A stretch of 64,000 nt of DNA from Viridibacillus arvi (GCF_001274945.1 NZ_LILB01000001.1:453977-517976); one strand, 5' to 3'. Shown: positions 8,481 to 18,380, numbered from the stretch's first letter. Notes: generated by a model not told the origin, from the letters alone. Numbers and translations: made by a program.

Positions 8481-9689
8481 CTATATTTGCTCAGCTTCAA
8501 TCTGAACCCCACCACGTCTAATCTGTAACCAATAATAGGACGTTGTCAGTACACTAATAGCGCCGAATACTAGTACCATGAATTGCAGGCCAATAAAATC
8601 TAGTAGAGCGCCTGTGGACAATAAGACGATTTGAAACATAATCCGATCTAGCATATTTCTGAAAGAAAAGAAGCGTCCGTGGAATTCTTTTGGTACTTGT
8701 TTTTGAAATATCGTCATTACTGTTGGGAAGAAACAGCCTAAGGAGAATCCAAAGAGCGCAAATGTTATTAATGTAAGGAACGAACTGCCAGCAAAATACA
8801 ACAGCATTTCCCCACTTCCAATGACAATGAGACAAACAAATAAGATTCGCTCTATACTCCATTTCTCCCCAATATATTTGATGGCAAAGGAACCAACCAT
8901 AAAGGAAATGCCCTCAACAGTATAAATCATCCCTTTAATCATCGCAGAATCTTGTAATTCACTTATCTTAATGACTAATAAATTAAATGAACCTAAAAAT
9001 AAGAGAGGTATAAACGATAAAATAAACGTCATTTTCACACTCAAATTAGCTTGTAGCATTGGGAATACTTCTTTAAAGCCACTACCCTTTTTAGTATTCT
9101 CATCAGATTGAATGGTCCTTTGAGATTCTTCTTTTGGGATTTTTAACATAAAAGTAAAGAGAAGTATTGCAATATAAGCGACGAATGAGAGCAAATAAAG
9201 TATACCTATAGCCGAATATACTAATATCAAACCCGCTAAGGCGGTTCCTGCAACACGAGCAATTGTAGAAACATTCATATCCCAACCATTTAATTGCAAT
9301 AAATCCTTCTCACCAACAATTAATGGTAAAGTAGCTTGAAGTGCTGGAAAGTAAAAAGAGGCAGAAATTTGTAAAAGTACTAAGAAGACAACCATCCACC
9401 AAATAGATCCTGTCGCTAATGCTATAAACATAAAGACAACACTTACAACACGCCCGGCACTCGAGTAAATTAACACAGTTTTTTTACGGGATTGATCGAT
9501 AACACGTCCAGCTAATGGTCCCACAAGCACTCCAGCTAGTAAACCACTTGATAGAATAAGAGACTTAACAAAGTCAGAAGGTACTTTTTCTTGCATGAAC
9601 TCTAAATTACCAATAATACTTGCCCATAATCCAAGCCCTGCAATTAGTTCTCCAATTAAAATAATCCAAACATTCCGATTTTTCCACAT
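8481..9689 (-). CDS. MFS transporter, probable drug efflux
   Basis: Twelve-helix major facilitator of 402 residues. The motif-A-like loop between helices 2 and 3 reads GPLAGRVIDQSRKK, and a central basic loop (KIPKEESQRTIQ) divides two six-helix halves. The closest general match is the MFS_3/macrolide-efflux type found widely in Bacillales; the substrate cannot be told. The start ATG follows AAGGAG, which itself lies directly after the T-run of the parC terminator, so transcription of this gene either reads through that hairpin or begins very close to it. Confidence 0.85.
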   Translation of the reverse strand: MWKNRNVWIILIGELIAGLGLWASIIGNLEFMQEKVPSDFVKSLILSSGLLAGVLVGPLAGRVIDQSRKKTVLIYSSAGRVVSVVFMFIALATGSIWWMVVFLVLLQISASFYFPALQATLPLIVGEKDLLQLNGWDMNVSTIARVAGTALAGLILVYSAIGILYLLSFVAYIAILLFTFMLKIPKEESQRTIQSDENTKKGSGFKEVFPMLQANLSVKMTFILSFIPLLFLGSFNLLVIKISELQDSAMIKGMIYTVEGISFMVGSFAIKYIGEKWSIERILFVCLIVIGSGEMLLYFAGSSFLTLITFALFGFSLGCFFPTVMTIFQKQVPKEFHGRFFSFRNMLDRIMFQIVLLSTGALLDFIGLQFMVLVFGAISVLTTSYYWLQIRRGGVQIEAEQI

Positions 9690-9702
9690 ATTATTCTCCT
9701 TA

Positions 9703-9732
9703 AAAAGAAAGGAGCTAATATGAGCTCCTTTC
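9703..9732 (-). terminator. terminator after parC
   Basis: Minus-strand hairpin AGAAAGGAGCT / AGCTCCTTTCT with a six-base loop, followed by TTTTT. The ribosome binding site of the MFS gene begins immediately after it. Confidence 0.85.
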
Positions 9733-9752
9733 TACCTGTAAAGTTACATATA

Positions 9753-12179
9753 TTATTTTGTAGGCTTCATTTTCACAACTCTTGTAAGTTCACCGTCAGT
9801 ATCAATATCAACTACAAATGAACCATTTGAGTAACGGTCTGCATTACGATAATTATCTTCATGCACTTGCTCTTGAACACCTTTTTCAGTTTCTACAAGT
9901 AAAACGTCACCTTTATGAACATAAATGACTGTAAAGACGCGATGTGGATTCTTTTTCAATTCACGTACAGTTACTACTCCGCGTTTTGGTCGACCGCTCA
10001 CTTCAATTTCAGAGACATCCATTTTCTTCACTGCACCACGATGTGTAACAAGCATTAAATCACCTTTATCATTTTCAGGGATTATATTTGCAGCAACAAT
10101 GTAATCTTCTTCTTTTAAGTTAATGGCTTTAACGCCAGCAGTTTTAACACCAGTAACAGGTACATCTTCCATTGGGAATCGAACGGAATAACTGAAATGA
10201 GTAGTCAAGATGATTTCATCTGTAATCGACACAAGATCTGCATAAATTACCTCGTCACCTTTTTTCACATTCATTGTTTTAATTGGTTTTGAATAACGTT
10301 GAACTACATATTCATTCAGTGGTGAGCGTTTAATTTGTCCACCTTTAGTGATTGTCATAACAAATACATCCGGGTCAAATGTTTCTACCCCTCGTGCATT
10401 GATGATCACTTCATCCGAATCAATAGGCACAATACTTGAGATGTGCTGACCTAAATCTTTCCAACGTATATCTGGTAGCTCATGTACAGGTTGATAAATA
10501 TAATGTCCTTTGCTTGTAAATAGCAATAGATGTTGTTGCGTATTAATTTGGGATTCGTACAATAGATGATCGGAATCCTTCATCGCAAAGTCTTTACCAT
10601 TCGAAGCATTGTAAGAACGCTGACTTGTACGTTTCACATAACCGTCTTTAGTAACTGTAACAACAACGTCTTCACTTGGAATTAAAACTTCTAAATTCAG
10701 TTTTATTTCTTCAATTTCAGCTTCAATAATTGAGCGACGTGGTTCAGCAAAACGTTTACGTACATCTTGTAGTTCTTTTCTAATAACACTTATTAGTTTT
10801 GCTTCGCTTTCTAAAATGCTTTGTAATTCAGCAATTTTCGCTTTTAGTTCTTCTTCTTCCTCACGTAATTCCGTGATATCGGTATTAGTTAAACGATATA
10901 GCTGTAATGAAACAATTGCTTCAGCTTGAATTTCTGTGAATTTGAATTTTAACATCAAATTGTTTTTAGCATCTCTTTTATCTTTTGACTGACGGATTGT
11001 ATGAATAACTTCATCTAAAATTGATAATGCCTTCATCAATCCTTCTACGATATGTAGGCGATCTTTCGCTTTCTTCAAGTCAAATTGAGAACGTCTTGTT
11101 ACTACTTCTTTTTGATGATCGATATATGCATCTAATAATAATGGCAATGTCATCATCGTTGGACGACGTTTATAAATCGCAATCATATTAAAGTTATACG
11201 TAATTTGAAGGTCTGTATTTTTATATAAATATTGCAGAATTGGTTTTCCGGGAACTTCTTTTTTTAGTTCAATGACCATTCGTAAACCTGTACGATCTGA
11301 TTCATCACGGACTTCTGCAATGCCTTCAAGACGTTTATCTAAACGCATTTCGTCAATTTTTTTGACTAAGTTTGCTTTATTAACGTCATATGGTATTTCA
11401 GTGACAACAATTTGCTCCTTGCCACCTTTAAGCTCCTCAATTTCCGCTTTTGCGCGAACAATAATTTTACCTCTACCTGTTTCATATGCTTTTTTGATAC
11501 CTTCCACACCTTGGATAATACCGCCGGTTGGAAAATCCGGGCCTTTTATAACGGTCATAAGCTCATCAACAGTCGCATTTGGGTTTTTCAAACGCATTAA
11601 AACAGCGTCTAATACTTCATGTAATGCATGTGGAGGAATATCTGTTGCGTAACCTGCGGATATACCAGTAGAGCCGTTAACTAGCAGATTTGGGAATCTT
11701 GCTGGTAAAACAGTAGGCTCCATGTCTTGGTCATCAAAGTTTGGTACAAGATCTACTGTCTCTTTCTGAATGTCACGAAGCATTTCAGCCGCAATAGCAG
11801 ATAGACGTGCTTCTGTATAACGCATTGCAGCCGCTGAATCACCGTCGACAGAACCGTTATTACCATGCATTTCAATTAGCATATGACGCGCTTTCCAGTC
11901 TTGGCTCATACGTACCATAGCTTCATAAACAGAACTATCACCATGTGGGTGGTAGTTACCGATTACGTTACCGACAGTTTTTGCTGATTTACGGAAGGGT
12001 TTATCATGTGTATTACCTCCCATAAACATTGCATATAATATACGGCGTTGTACAGGTTTTAAACCGTCACGAGCATCAGGTAAGGCACGATCTTGAATGA
12101 TGTACTTACTGTATCGACCAAACCGATCGCCGATGACTTCTTCTAGTGGTAAATCTTGATAACTTTCGGTCTGTGTCAT
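9753..12179 (-). CDS. parC: topoisomerase IV subunit A
   Basis: DNA cleavage/religation subunit of topoisomerase IV, which decatenates daughter chromosomes; 808 residues, as in other Bacilli (also named grlA). The catalytic tyrosine is Tyr121 in AAMRYTEARL, and the quinolone-pocket region HPHGDSSVYEAMVR has Ser82/Ser83 and Glu86, i.e. the fluoroquinolone-sensitive form at the positions usually mutated. The C-terminal half shows the beta-propeller repeats (for example VVTVTKDGYVKRTS, VMTITKGGQIKR, LMLVTHRGAVKKM). It overlaps parE by four bases (ATGA), so the two subunits are translationally coupled. Confidence 0.98.
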   Translation of the reverse strand: MTQTESYQDLPLEEVIGDRFGRYSKYIIQDRALPDARDGLKPVQRRILYAMFMGGNTHDKPFRKSAKTVGNVIGNYHPHGDSSVYEAMVRMSQDWKARHMLIEMHGNNGSVDGDSAAAMRYTEARLSAIAAEMLRDIQKETVDLVPNFDDQDMEPTVLPARFPNLLVNGSTGISAGYATDIPPHALHEVLDAVLMRLKNPNATVDELMTVIKGPDFPTGGIIQGVEGIKKAYETGRGKIIVRAKAEIEELKGGKEQIVVTEIPYDVNKANLVKKIDEMRLDKRLEGIAEVRDESDRTGLRMVIELKKEVPGKPILQYLYKNTDLQITYNFNMIAIYKRRPTMMTLPLLLDAYIDHQKEVVTRRSQFDLKKAKDRLHIVEGLMKALSILDEVIHTIRQSKDKRDAKNNLMLKFKFTEIQAEAIVSLQLYRLTNTDITELREEEEELKAKIAELQSILESEAKLISVIRKELQDVRKRFAEPRRSIIEAEIEEIKLNLEVLIPSEDVVVTVTKDGYVKRTSQRSYNASNGKDFAMKDSDHLLYESQINTQQHLLLFTSKGHYIYQPVHELPDIRWKDLGQHISSIVPIDSDEVIINARGVETFDPDVFVMTITKGGQIKRSPLNEYVVQRYSKPIKTMNVKKGDEVIYADLVSITDEIILTTHFSYSVRFPMEDVPVTGVKTAGVKAINLKEEDYIVAANIIPENDKGDLMLVTHRGAVKKMDVSEIEVSGRPKRGVVTVRELKKNPHRVFTVIYVHKGDVLLVETEKGVQEQVHEDNYRNADRYSNGSFVVDIDTDGELTRVVKMKPTK

Positions 12180-14149
12180 ACTAGGTCCTCCTCATTTTGA
12201 ATGAATTCATTGTCAAGAATATTGGAGTCTTCTTCTAGACCAAAATCAACGTTTGATTCTATCCATTTACGACGTGGTTCTACTTTATCGCCCATTAGCG
12301 TTGTAACACGGCGTTCAGCTCGCGCACCATCGTCGATTTTAACACGGATTAATGTTCTTGTTTCTGGATTCATTGTTGTATCCCATAATTGGTCGGCATT
12401 CATCTCACCAAGACCTTTATAGCGTTGTAAAATATAGCCTTTACCAATTTTATCAATCGCTTGTTGTAAATCTTTTTCTGTCCAAGCATATTCCATTACT
12501 TCTTTTTTACCTACCCCTTTTGAAACTTTATAAAGTGGTGGTAGTGCAATATATACTTTACCCGCTTCAATTAACGGTTTCATGTAGCGATAGAAGAATG
12601 TCAGTAATAAGACTTGGATATGAGCACCATCTGTATCGGCATCGGTCATGATGATGACTTTATCATATGCAGCATCATCAATAGTGAAGTCAGCTCCTAC
12701 ACCTGCACCAACTGCATGAATAATCGTAGCGATTTCTTCATTTTTTAAGATATCTTGTAATTTTGCTTTTTCAGTGTTGATGACTTTACCACGCAATGGC
12801 AAAATCGCTTGGAATGTTCGGTCACGGCCTTGTTTTGCTGAACCGCCCGCAGAATCACCTTCGACAAGATATAATTCGTTTTTAGCAGCGTTACGAGACT
12901 GTGCTGGAGTTAGCTTTCCAGATAATAGTGCACTCGATTTTTTGTTTTTCTTACCGTTACGAGCGTCTTCACGTGCTTTACGCGCAGCTTCACGTACTTG
13001 TTGCGCTCGAATTGCTTTACGTACAAGGGAAGCACTTAGTTCTGCGTTTTCCTCTAACACGTATAGTAATTTCTCAGACACAACTGAATCCACGACGCTT
13101 CTCGCTTCACTAGTACCTAGCTTTCCTTTCGTTTGTCCTTCAAACTGTAGTAAGTTTTCAGGAATACGAACGGAAATAATAGCCGCTAAGCCTTCACGAA
13201 TATCTGAGCCGTCTAAGTTCTTGTCTTTTTCTTTTAATAAGCCAATTTTACGTGCATATTCATTGAATACACGTGTCATGGCTGCTTTGGCACCGGTTTC
13301 ATGTGTGCCCCCGTCACGAGTACGAACGTTGTTAACGAAAGATAAAATTGTTTCTGAATAGCCGTCGTTGAATTGGAACGCGAATTCGACTGCAATTTCG
13401 TCTTGTGATCCTTCAACATACTTGACTGGGTGTAGAACGTCTTTTTCTTCGTTTAAGTATGCAACGAATGCCTCGATACCGTTTTCGTAATGATACGTTT
13501 CATGATTGCCTGTTTGTTCTTCAATTAGCTCGATTTTTAACCCTTTTAATAAAAAGGCAGATTCTCGTAACCGTTCAGCAAGGGTGTCAAAATTATACTT
13601 TGTCGCTGAAAATATAGTGTCATCTGGTAGGAAATGTATACATGTTCCTGACTCTTTTGTTGTACCTATTTTCTCTAATGTAGTAGCGGGTTTACCACCA
13701 TTTTCAAAGCGCATTCTATATTTTGTGCCGTCACGGTGAATAGTGACTTCAAGCCATGAGGATAGTGCATTTACTACGGAAGCACCTACACCGTGCAATC
13801 CTCCACTTGTTTTGTAGCCACCTTGTCCAAATTTACCGCCTGCATGCAGAATGGTAAAAATAACTTCCGGTGTTGGTTTACCTGTTTTGTGAGTACCTGT
13901 TGGCATACCTCGACCGTAGTCACGTACACTTATACTTTGATCCTCGTGAATTTTCACAATGATATGTGAACCAAAGCCGGCTAACGCTTCATCGACTGCA
14001 TTGTCGACAATTTCATAAACAAGATGATGTAATCCTCGGCTATCAGTCGAACCGATATACATACCTGGACGTTTACGAACAGCTTCTAATCCTTCCAGTA
14101 CTTGTATTGCATCATCATTGTAAGACATGACTGTTTGTTTATCTGTCAA
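12176..14149 (-). CDS. parE: topoisomerase IV subunit B
   Basis: ATPase subunit of topoisomerase IV. GHKL ATPase motifs are EIVDNAVDEAL, DYGRGMPTG and GGLHGVGASVVNAL; the TOPRIM motifs are EGDSAGGSAKQGRDR and the Mg-binding MTDADTDGAHI, followed by the PPLYK segment. The frame extends to a TTG at 14170, but the TTG at 14149 (LTDKQTVMSYND) has AGGGGGA seven bases upstream and is the more likely start; an ATG at 14128 is a further option. Length is about 657 residues. It is first in the parE-parC operon and divergent from plsY. Confidence 0.97.
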   Translation of the reverse strand: MTDKQTVMSYNDDAIQVLEGLEAVRKRPGMYIGSTDSRGLHHLVYEIVDNAVDEALAGFGSHIIVKIHEDQSISVRDYGRGMPTGTHKTGKPTPEVIFTILHAGGKFGQGGYKTSGGLHGVGASVVNALSSWLEVTIHRDGTKYRMRFENGGKPATTLEKIGTTKESGTCIHFLPDDTIFSATKYNFDTLAERLRESAFLLKGLKIELIEEQTGNHETYHYENGIEAFVAYLNEEKDVLHPVKYVEGSQDEIAVEFAFQFNDGYSETILSFVNNVRTRDGGTHETGAKAAMTRVFNEYARKIGLLKEKDKNLDGSDIREGLAAIISVRIPENLLQFEGQTKGKLGTSEARSVVDSVVSEKLLYVLEENAELSASLVRKAIRAQQVREAARKAREDARNGKKNKKSSALLSGKLTPAQSRNAAKNELYLVEGDSAGGSAKQGRDRTFQAILPLRGKVINTEKAKLQDILKNEEIATIIHAVGAGVGADFTIDDAAYDKVIIMTDADTDGAHIQVLLLTFFYRYMKPLIEAGKVYIALPPLYKVSKGVGKKEVMEYAWTEKDLQQAIDKIGKGYILQRYKGLGEMNADQLWDTTMNPETRTLIRVKIDDGARAERRVTTLMGDKVEPRRKWIESNVDFGLEEDSNILDNEFIQNEEDLV

Positions 14150-14383
14150 AAAAATTCCCCCTAAATACAAACACCCGTTCCACTTAAAATTATATTACGC
14201 ACTTTCTCTTTTACTGTCAACAAGCGGTAATTTAATTTCATATAGAGTTTATTGTACCAATACGTTGAATCTAAAGCAAAATAAGAATAAGATATTAATC
14301 TAAGAAGATGAGTATATTGTGTACCAATATAGTATTATGATAAACTATTAGTACCAACTACTAAAATAAGAAGGAGTTTTTTT

Positions 14384-14986
14384 ATGAATATGATTCTATT
14401 AATCATTTTGACATACTTGATAGGTTCAATTCCTTCAGGTTTATGGATCGGTAAATTATTTTATAAAACCGATATCCGCGATCACGGCAGCGGAAACTTA
14501 GGTGCTACGAATACCTTCCGAATTCTCGGTAAAAAAGCAGGTATTGTTGTAACACTTATGGATATCTTAAAAGGAACGATAGCGACGCTATTGCCAACAC
14601 TTGCTTACTTTGCAGATAGTGGCATTCATCCTCTGATTGCAGGAGCAATTGCAGTTGTTGGTCATATGTTCCCTGTTTTCGCAAAATTCCGTGGCGGTAA
14701 AGCGGTGGCCACATCAGCTGGTGTAGTTCTAGGTTACCATTGGCCAATTTTCATCATCTTATTTATTGCATTCATACTTTGCTTAAAAGTATCCAAAATG
14801 GTCAGCTTTTCTTCTATGTTTGCTTCTGTAGTAGCTTTTGTTTATGCTATTATATATACGTTCTTTGAGCAAGACTATTTTTTATTAATCATCATTACAA
14901 TATTAGCTGTCTTTATTTTTTATAGACATCGTTCGAACATTGTACGTATTAAAGCAGGCACTGAGCCTAAGGTAAAATGGTTGTAA
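14384..14986 (+). CDS. plsY: acyl-phosphate:glycerol-3-phosphate acyltransferase PlsY
   Basis: Membrane acyltransferase (200 residues) that transfers the acyl group from acyl-phosphate to glycerol-3-phosphate, the first step of phospholipid synthesis in most Gram-positive bacteria. The conserved cytoplasmic loops are seen: GSGNLGATNTFRILGKKAG near residue 36-54 and KFRGGKAVATSAGV near 103-116, between five or so membrane helices. AAGGAG lies seven bases before the ATG. It is divergent from parE and followed 21 bases later by yneR, the same pairing I recall in B. subtilis (yneS next to yneR). Confidence 0.97.
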   Translation: MNMILLIILTYLIGSIPSGLWIGKLFYKTDIRDHGSGNLGATNTFRILGKKAGIVVTLMDILKGTIATLLPTLAYFADSGIHPLIAGAIAVVGHMFPVFAKFRGGKAVATSAGVVLGYHWPIFIILFIAFILCLKVSKMVSFSSMFASVVAFVYAIIYTFFEQDYFLLIIITILAVFIFYRHRSNIVRIKAGTEPKVKWL

Positions 14987-15007
14987 ACTACAAGGAGTGT
15001 ACATCAC

Positions 15008-15304
15008 ATGAAAATTATCGTATCAGATGAAGCACTAGAATGGTTTGAAAAAGAAATGGATTTAGAAGACGGGGACCAAATTCGTTTTTATGCTCGCTAT
15101 GGTGGCTCTAGCCCTTTTCATGAAGGTTTTTCACTAGGTATGAATCGTGAACAGTCTACGAATCCTGCGGTTGAATTAAAAAAAAATAACACACTTTTCT
15201 ACATCGAAGAAGATGATTTGTGGTTTTTCGACAATCACGATCTACATATATTGGTGGATGAAACACTTAATGAAATTAAATACGATTATACAAAAGAAGC
15301 TTAA
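15008..15304 (+). CDS. yneR: HesB/YneR-like protein
   Basis: Protein of 98 residues related in fold to the HesB/IscA family, as is YneR of B. subtilis. It keeps the family layout (IIVSDEALEWF at the start, a glycine-rich RYGGSSPFHEGFSLG turn, and a C-terminal HILVDETL) but contains no cysteine at all. It therefore cannot carry an iron-sulphur cluster through the usual Cys ligands, and the role is unknown. AAGGAG precedes the ATG. Co-transcribed with plsY and ended by a bidirectional terminator shared with yneQ. Confidence 0.85.
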   Translation: MKIIVSDEALEWFEKEMDLEDGDQIRFYARYGGSSPFHEGFSLGMNREQSTNPAVELKKNNTLFYIEEDDLWFFDNHDLHILVDETLNEIKYDYTKEA

Positions 15305-15315
15305 TAAAACAAACG

Positions 15316-15345
15316 AAAAGCATGGCGCCAAGTGCGCCATGCTTT
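15316..15345. terminator. bidirectional terminator between yneR and yneQ
   Basis: Perfect 13-bp stem AAAAGCATGGCGC / GCGCCATGCTTTT with a five-base loop between two converging genes. Confidence 0.9.
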
Positions 15346-15347
15346 TG

Positions 15348-15644
15348 TTATGCATAAAAGCGATTGTACTGCTGTAATTGCCCTTCATTTAACAAAATCC
15401 GGCGTTCAAAGTCGCCAAAAAGGTCGAAATGCGGGTAATGCTTATAATCGATCCATTCAGGTTTTAAACCATAGCTTGCTCCCCATTTGATGAGTTTTTC
15501 GATGTCAGCACAACCTGCTTTTGTCACAGTTTTACAACCTGGGAAACGCTCGTCCTTCCAATAATGCGTAAGAAAAGCGATTTCACCAGCTATCACACGC
15601 TCTTTCCATAATTCCAGCTCAGCTCTAGTGACACCTAATGCCAT
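15348..15644 (-). CDS. yneQ: YneQ-like protein, unknown function
   Basis: Small soluble protein of 98 residues, rich in aromatic and charged residues, with two cysteines (FPGCKTVTKAGCADIEKL) that could bind metal. Assigned as the YneQ counterpart from its size and its position directly after yneP and facing yneR, which is the B. subtilis order as I remember it. No biochemical role is known to me. Its start codon is adjacent to the stop of yneP (they share base 15644), so the pair is translationally coupled. Confidence 0.75.
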   Translation of the reverse strand: MALGVTRAELELWKERVIAGEIAFLTHYWKDERFPGCKTVTKAGCADIEKLIKWGASYGLKPEWIDYKHYPHFDLFGDFERRILLNEGQLQQYNRFYA

Positions 15645-16069
15645 TAAGCTTCTTTTCTTTCAATTTCTTTATATTTTTTATCCCATATAGGGTCTACTTT
15701 CCCTAAAGAAACCGGTCTAAAACTTTCTTTTTTCACTAAAATATGTTCTGATTTTGCGGTTACCGCTACAGTGCCATCTTCATGAAGAACCTCATAGCCA
15801 TATACTGTACGTAACTTCCCGTGGGATTCAATCCAAGTTCGAACTGTCGCAACTTGACCATATCTCATCGCAGCTTTGTATTGAATGGAAATATCCATCA
15901 CTGGCGATACATAACCATCTGCTTCAAGTTGGGTCACTGAAAATCCTAAATCATGGATTAACTGTGTACGTCCCAATTCAAGCCAAATGATATAATTTGA
16001 GTGGTATACCACACCCATTTGGTCCGTTTCCGCATAACGGATTTCTATCTCTTTATTACTAACAAACAT
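15644..16069 (-). CDS. yneP: hotdog-fold acyl-CoA thioesterase, YneP-like
   Basis: Single hotdog domain of 141 residues from the 4-hydroxybenzoyl-CoA thioesterase type. The active-site signature RYAETDQMGVVYHSNYIIWLE holds the catalytic aspartate (in ETDQMG), followed by the expected VSPVMDISIQYKAAMRYGQ strand region. It probably hydrolyses an acyl-CoA, but the physiological substrate is unknown. GAGGT lies just upstream of the ATG. First gene of a two-gene unit with yneQ. Confidence 0.9.
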   Translation of the reverse strand: MFVSNKEIEIRYAETDQMGVVYHSNYIIWLELGRTQLIHDLGFSVTQLEADGYVSPVMDISIQYKAAMRYGQVATVRTWIESHGKLRTVYGYEVLHEDGTVAVTAKSEHILVKKESFRPVSLGKVDPIWDKKYKEIERKEA

Positions 16070-16180
16070 TTAATTCACCTCATAACTCTATTATACAGAA
16101 GTCTAGCTGAAATTACTCACAAAAGCCTTATATATAGCATAATTCGACATCAAACTATTAATTTTATATCCTTCTATAAC

Positions 16181-16214
16181 AAAAAGACGAAGCCATTAGC
16201 TTCGCCTTTTTGTT
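16181..16214 (-). terminator. terminator after the M14 carboxypeptidase
   Basis: AAAAAGGCGAAGC / GCTTCGTCTTTTTG on the minus strand, with a five-base loop and T-run; it overlaps the stop codon of the carboxypeptidase gene. Confidence 0.85.
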
Positions 16215-18231
16215 ATCGTTTACTGGCTTCTTTTGATGCTAACAAACCAATTGATTTGTTTTTATTCCATACATTATTCCAATGTTTATGGGATACTGGA
16301 CCTTCACCTGCATATGGTGCAATTTCAACAGTAATACCAGGTTTTTTCTGTGACATGATAAACCAATCAGCAGAAGATCCACTACCTCGAACATAAAGAG
16401 GTGGGATGATTGAATACCCAGTTACACGACTAATTTGACGTGTTAACGCTAAATCACGCTTATAGTTAGCGCTGTTTTGGAAGTTAAACCAATATAGAAT
16501 TTGACCAGATGAGTGATATGAAATATCAGACTTAAATTTGTGACGTTCGACAAAAGCTTTTAGTGCTTGCGCTTCAGGTTCTGAGAATACACGCGGACCT
16601 TTGTATCCTTTATAGGTTTTTGAAGTAAAAGGTACATATTTCCATTCACCATCGAAATTTCGATTTAAATCGACACCACGAGCATTAGCTTTCCAACGTT
16701 TGTAATTTGAGCTTTTATTAATCTGCTTAATCAGATTCTTATTTGCCATACTATTTATACCATTTTGTACTAATGTCACACCGTCCGGATTAATCATAGG
16801 TACAAACCAAATGCTTGTTGTATCAAGGGTTTGACGCACATTATAACCTGCAAAGCTTGTCTTTTTGTTGTAGCTATAAGAGTAGTTATCTATCATTTCC
16901 ATTACTACATTTGTAGTCATATGTTCACGAGCATGAATGGCTGCGTCTACTAAGATTTCTTTCTTACCATTCCCTACTCTTAATGCATAAATTGCTCTTC
17001 CCTCTACAGATTCACCAATTTTCTCTAAGGATGTAAATTCAGGATACAATTTAGCGAAAACTTTCACATAGTACGAGTATGCCTTATAAGTGACGCTTTT
17101 TGTCGGATTAACGAGGTTTTTGTGATAATAATTAGCTAAATCGACATACCCAGATTGGCCTAAATATTCAATTATACCGTGACCTTTAGATATACCTTTT
17201 AAATGTACAGTTTGTCCTTTGTTTAAAGAACCGATTTTGATACCATTTTGATCATACACAGCTGAGGTTTTTTCTGCATACAAAGTGATTGGATAAATCG
17301 CTGATTTAAGCGTGGCTAAAGAGTTTGCTTTCTTAGTAGGCATAGTACCAGTAATTGGAACGGCATATTGTTTGCCACTTTTCTTAATGTAATGGTACTT
17401 ACTAGTTGTTTTTGTCGGTTTAAAAATTGCACCTTTTGTTAATGTACCGATTTTTTTGAACTTACTATTTACGACTGTATATAGTGTCACTGATTTGTTT
17501 GCAATTTCGACTTTATCTGACGATTTAAACAATAATTCGACATCTTTAAATGCGATATAACCTGTTTGATTTCCTACGTTTACAACGAAGTAATTGTCGA
17601 CAATATTGATTGTTTTTAACTTTGTTGCTTGTGAGCCTTTCGCTAATACTGTCGAAGTTGTGCTTGGATTGTTATAGATTTTGAAGGATTTTTTAGTTGT
17701 AATACTAACTGTCTTTTTCACTTCAGGAACAACAATTTCTATGTTTGCTTCACTTAGGTTTTCACGAGCAACCCAATATGTACTTTGACCAATTGATAAT
17801 TCATACCAATTATCGTTATCTGTACGATTCACATGGTAAATAGTTGATGCATCAGTTAATTGTAACAGAGCTTTTGTAGTTTTATTTGGTTCGAATAATA
17901 AACTGCCTGCATTCACTGTTACATATGTATATATAACCTCTGGTGATTCTACAATCGTTTCTTCTTCGGATGTTTCAGTTTTTTTTGGAGTTTCTACAGA
18001 TGTTTGTTTTTCTTGTATTTCGGGTTCATATTTATCCGAAGTTTCTTCTATTGTAATTACTTCTTGTGGTACAACCGTCTCATCTATTTCAGCTTCCTCA
18101 TTGTCCTCTTGTTGTTGCTCTGATGGTGCTGCATGAACTGTATTTAAGTATGCAAACGGCACATTAAGAGCAAGAATGAAGGCAAGTGAAGTCCCTAAAA
18201 GTTGAAGACTTTTCTTTTTCATAAATTCCAA
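16213..18231 (-). CDS. secreted M14 zinc carboxypeptidase with SH3-like repeats
   Basis: Exported enzyme of about 672 residues. A signal peptide (KKKS, hydrophobic core, cleavage near VHA-AP) is followed by an acidic Glu/Thr-rich linker, several SH3b-like repeats of about 60 residues (for example TYVTVNAGSLLFEPNK, KSFKIYNNPSTTSTVLAKG, TLYAEKTSAVYDQNG), and a C-terminal M14 domain. In that domain HAREH supplies the first zinc His and Glu, SYHSSGQ the third ligand, VDLNRNF the carboxylate-binding Asn-Arg and TVEIAPYAG the catalytic Glu. The SH3b part probably binds peptidoglycan, so it may trim cell-wall peptides. The TTG at 18231 is six bases from AGAGGTG; longer frames run into the citB terminator and are unlikely. 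Confidence 0.88.
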   Translation of the reverse strand: MEFMKKKSLQLLGTSLAFILALNVPFAYLNTVHAAPSEQQQEDNEEAEIDETVVPQEVITIEETSDKYEPEIQEKQTSVETPKKTETSEEETIVESPEVIYTYVTVNAGSLLFEPNKTTKALLQLTDASTIYHVNRTDNDNWYELSIGQSTYWVARENLSEANIEIVVPEVKKTVSITTKKSFKIYNNPSTTSTVLAKGSQATKLKTINIVDNYFVVNVGNQTGYIAFKDVELLFKSSDKVEIANKSVTLYTVVNSKFKKIGTLTKGAIFKPTKTTSKYHYIKKSGKQYAVPITGTMPTKKANSLATLKSAIYPITLYAEKTSAVYDQNGIKIGSLNKGQTVHLKGISKGHGIIEYLGQSGYVDLANYYHKNLVNPTKSVTYKAYSYYVKVFAKLYPEFTSLEKIGESVEGRAIYALRVGNGKKEILVDAAIHAREHMTTNVVMEMIDNYSYSYNKKTSFAGYNVRQTLDTTSIWFVPMINPDGVTLVQNGINSMANKNLIKQINKSSNYKRWKANARGVDLNRNFDGEWKYVPFTSKTYKGYKGPRVFSEPEAQALKAFVERHKFKSDISYHSSGQILYWFNFQNSANYKRDLALTRQISRVTGYSIIPPLYVRGSGSSADWFIMSQKKPGITVEIAPYAGEGPVSHKHWNNVWNKNKSIGLLASKEASKR

Positions 18232-18302
18232 TTGGTACACCTCTACTATTTTTTTCTCAATTTGACTCAAAAAACCCTTTATCTTCCATATAAAAACAGA
18301 AA

Positions 18303-18344
18303 AATACATGTGTAGCATACTAATAAGATACGCTACACATGTAT
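18303..18344 (-). terminator. terminator after citB
   Basis: A perfect 13-bp inverted repeat (ATACATGTGTAGC / GCTACACATGTAT) with a 15-base loop, followed on the minus strand by TTTTTCTG. Confidence 0.85.
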
Positions 18345-18380
18345 ACAAGTAAGGAATATTCTTAAAGAATCAAACCTAAC

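Noticed and set aside
9753-12179. Fluoroquinolone-resistance form of parC
   Set aside because: The residues usually altered in resistant strains (Ser82/Ser83 and Glu86 region) are in the sensitive form.
12201-13739. Plus-strand open frames opposite parE
   Set aside because: They are antisense shadows of a clearly conserved gene, without ribosome binding sites.
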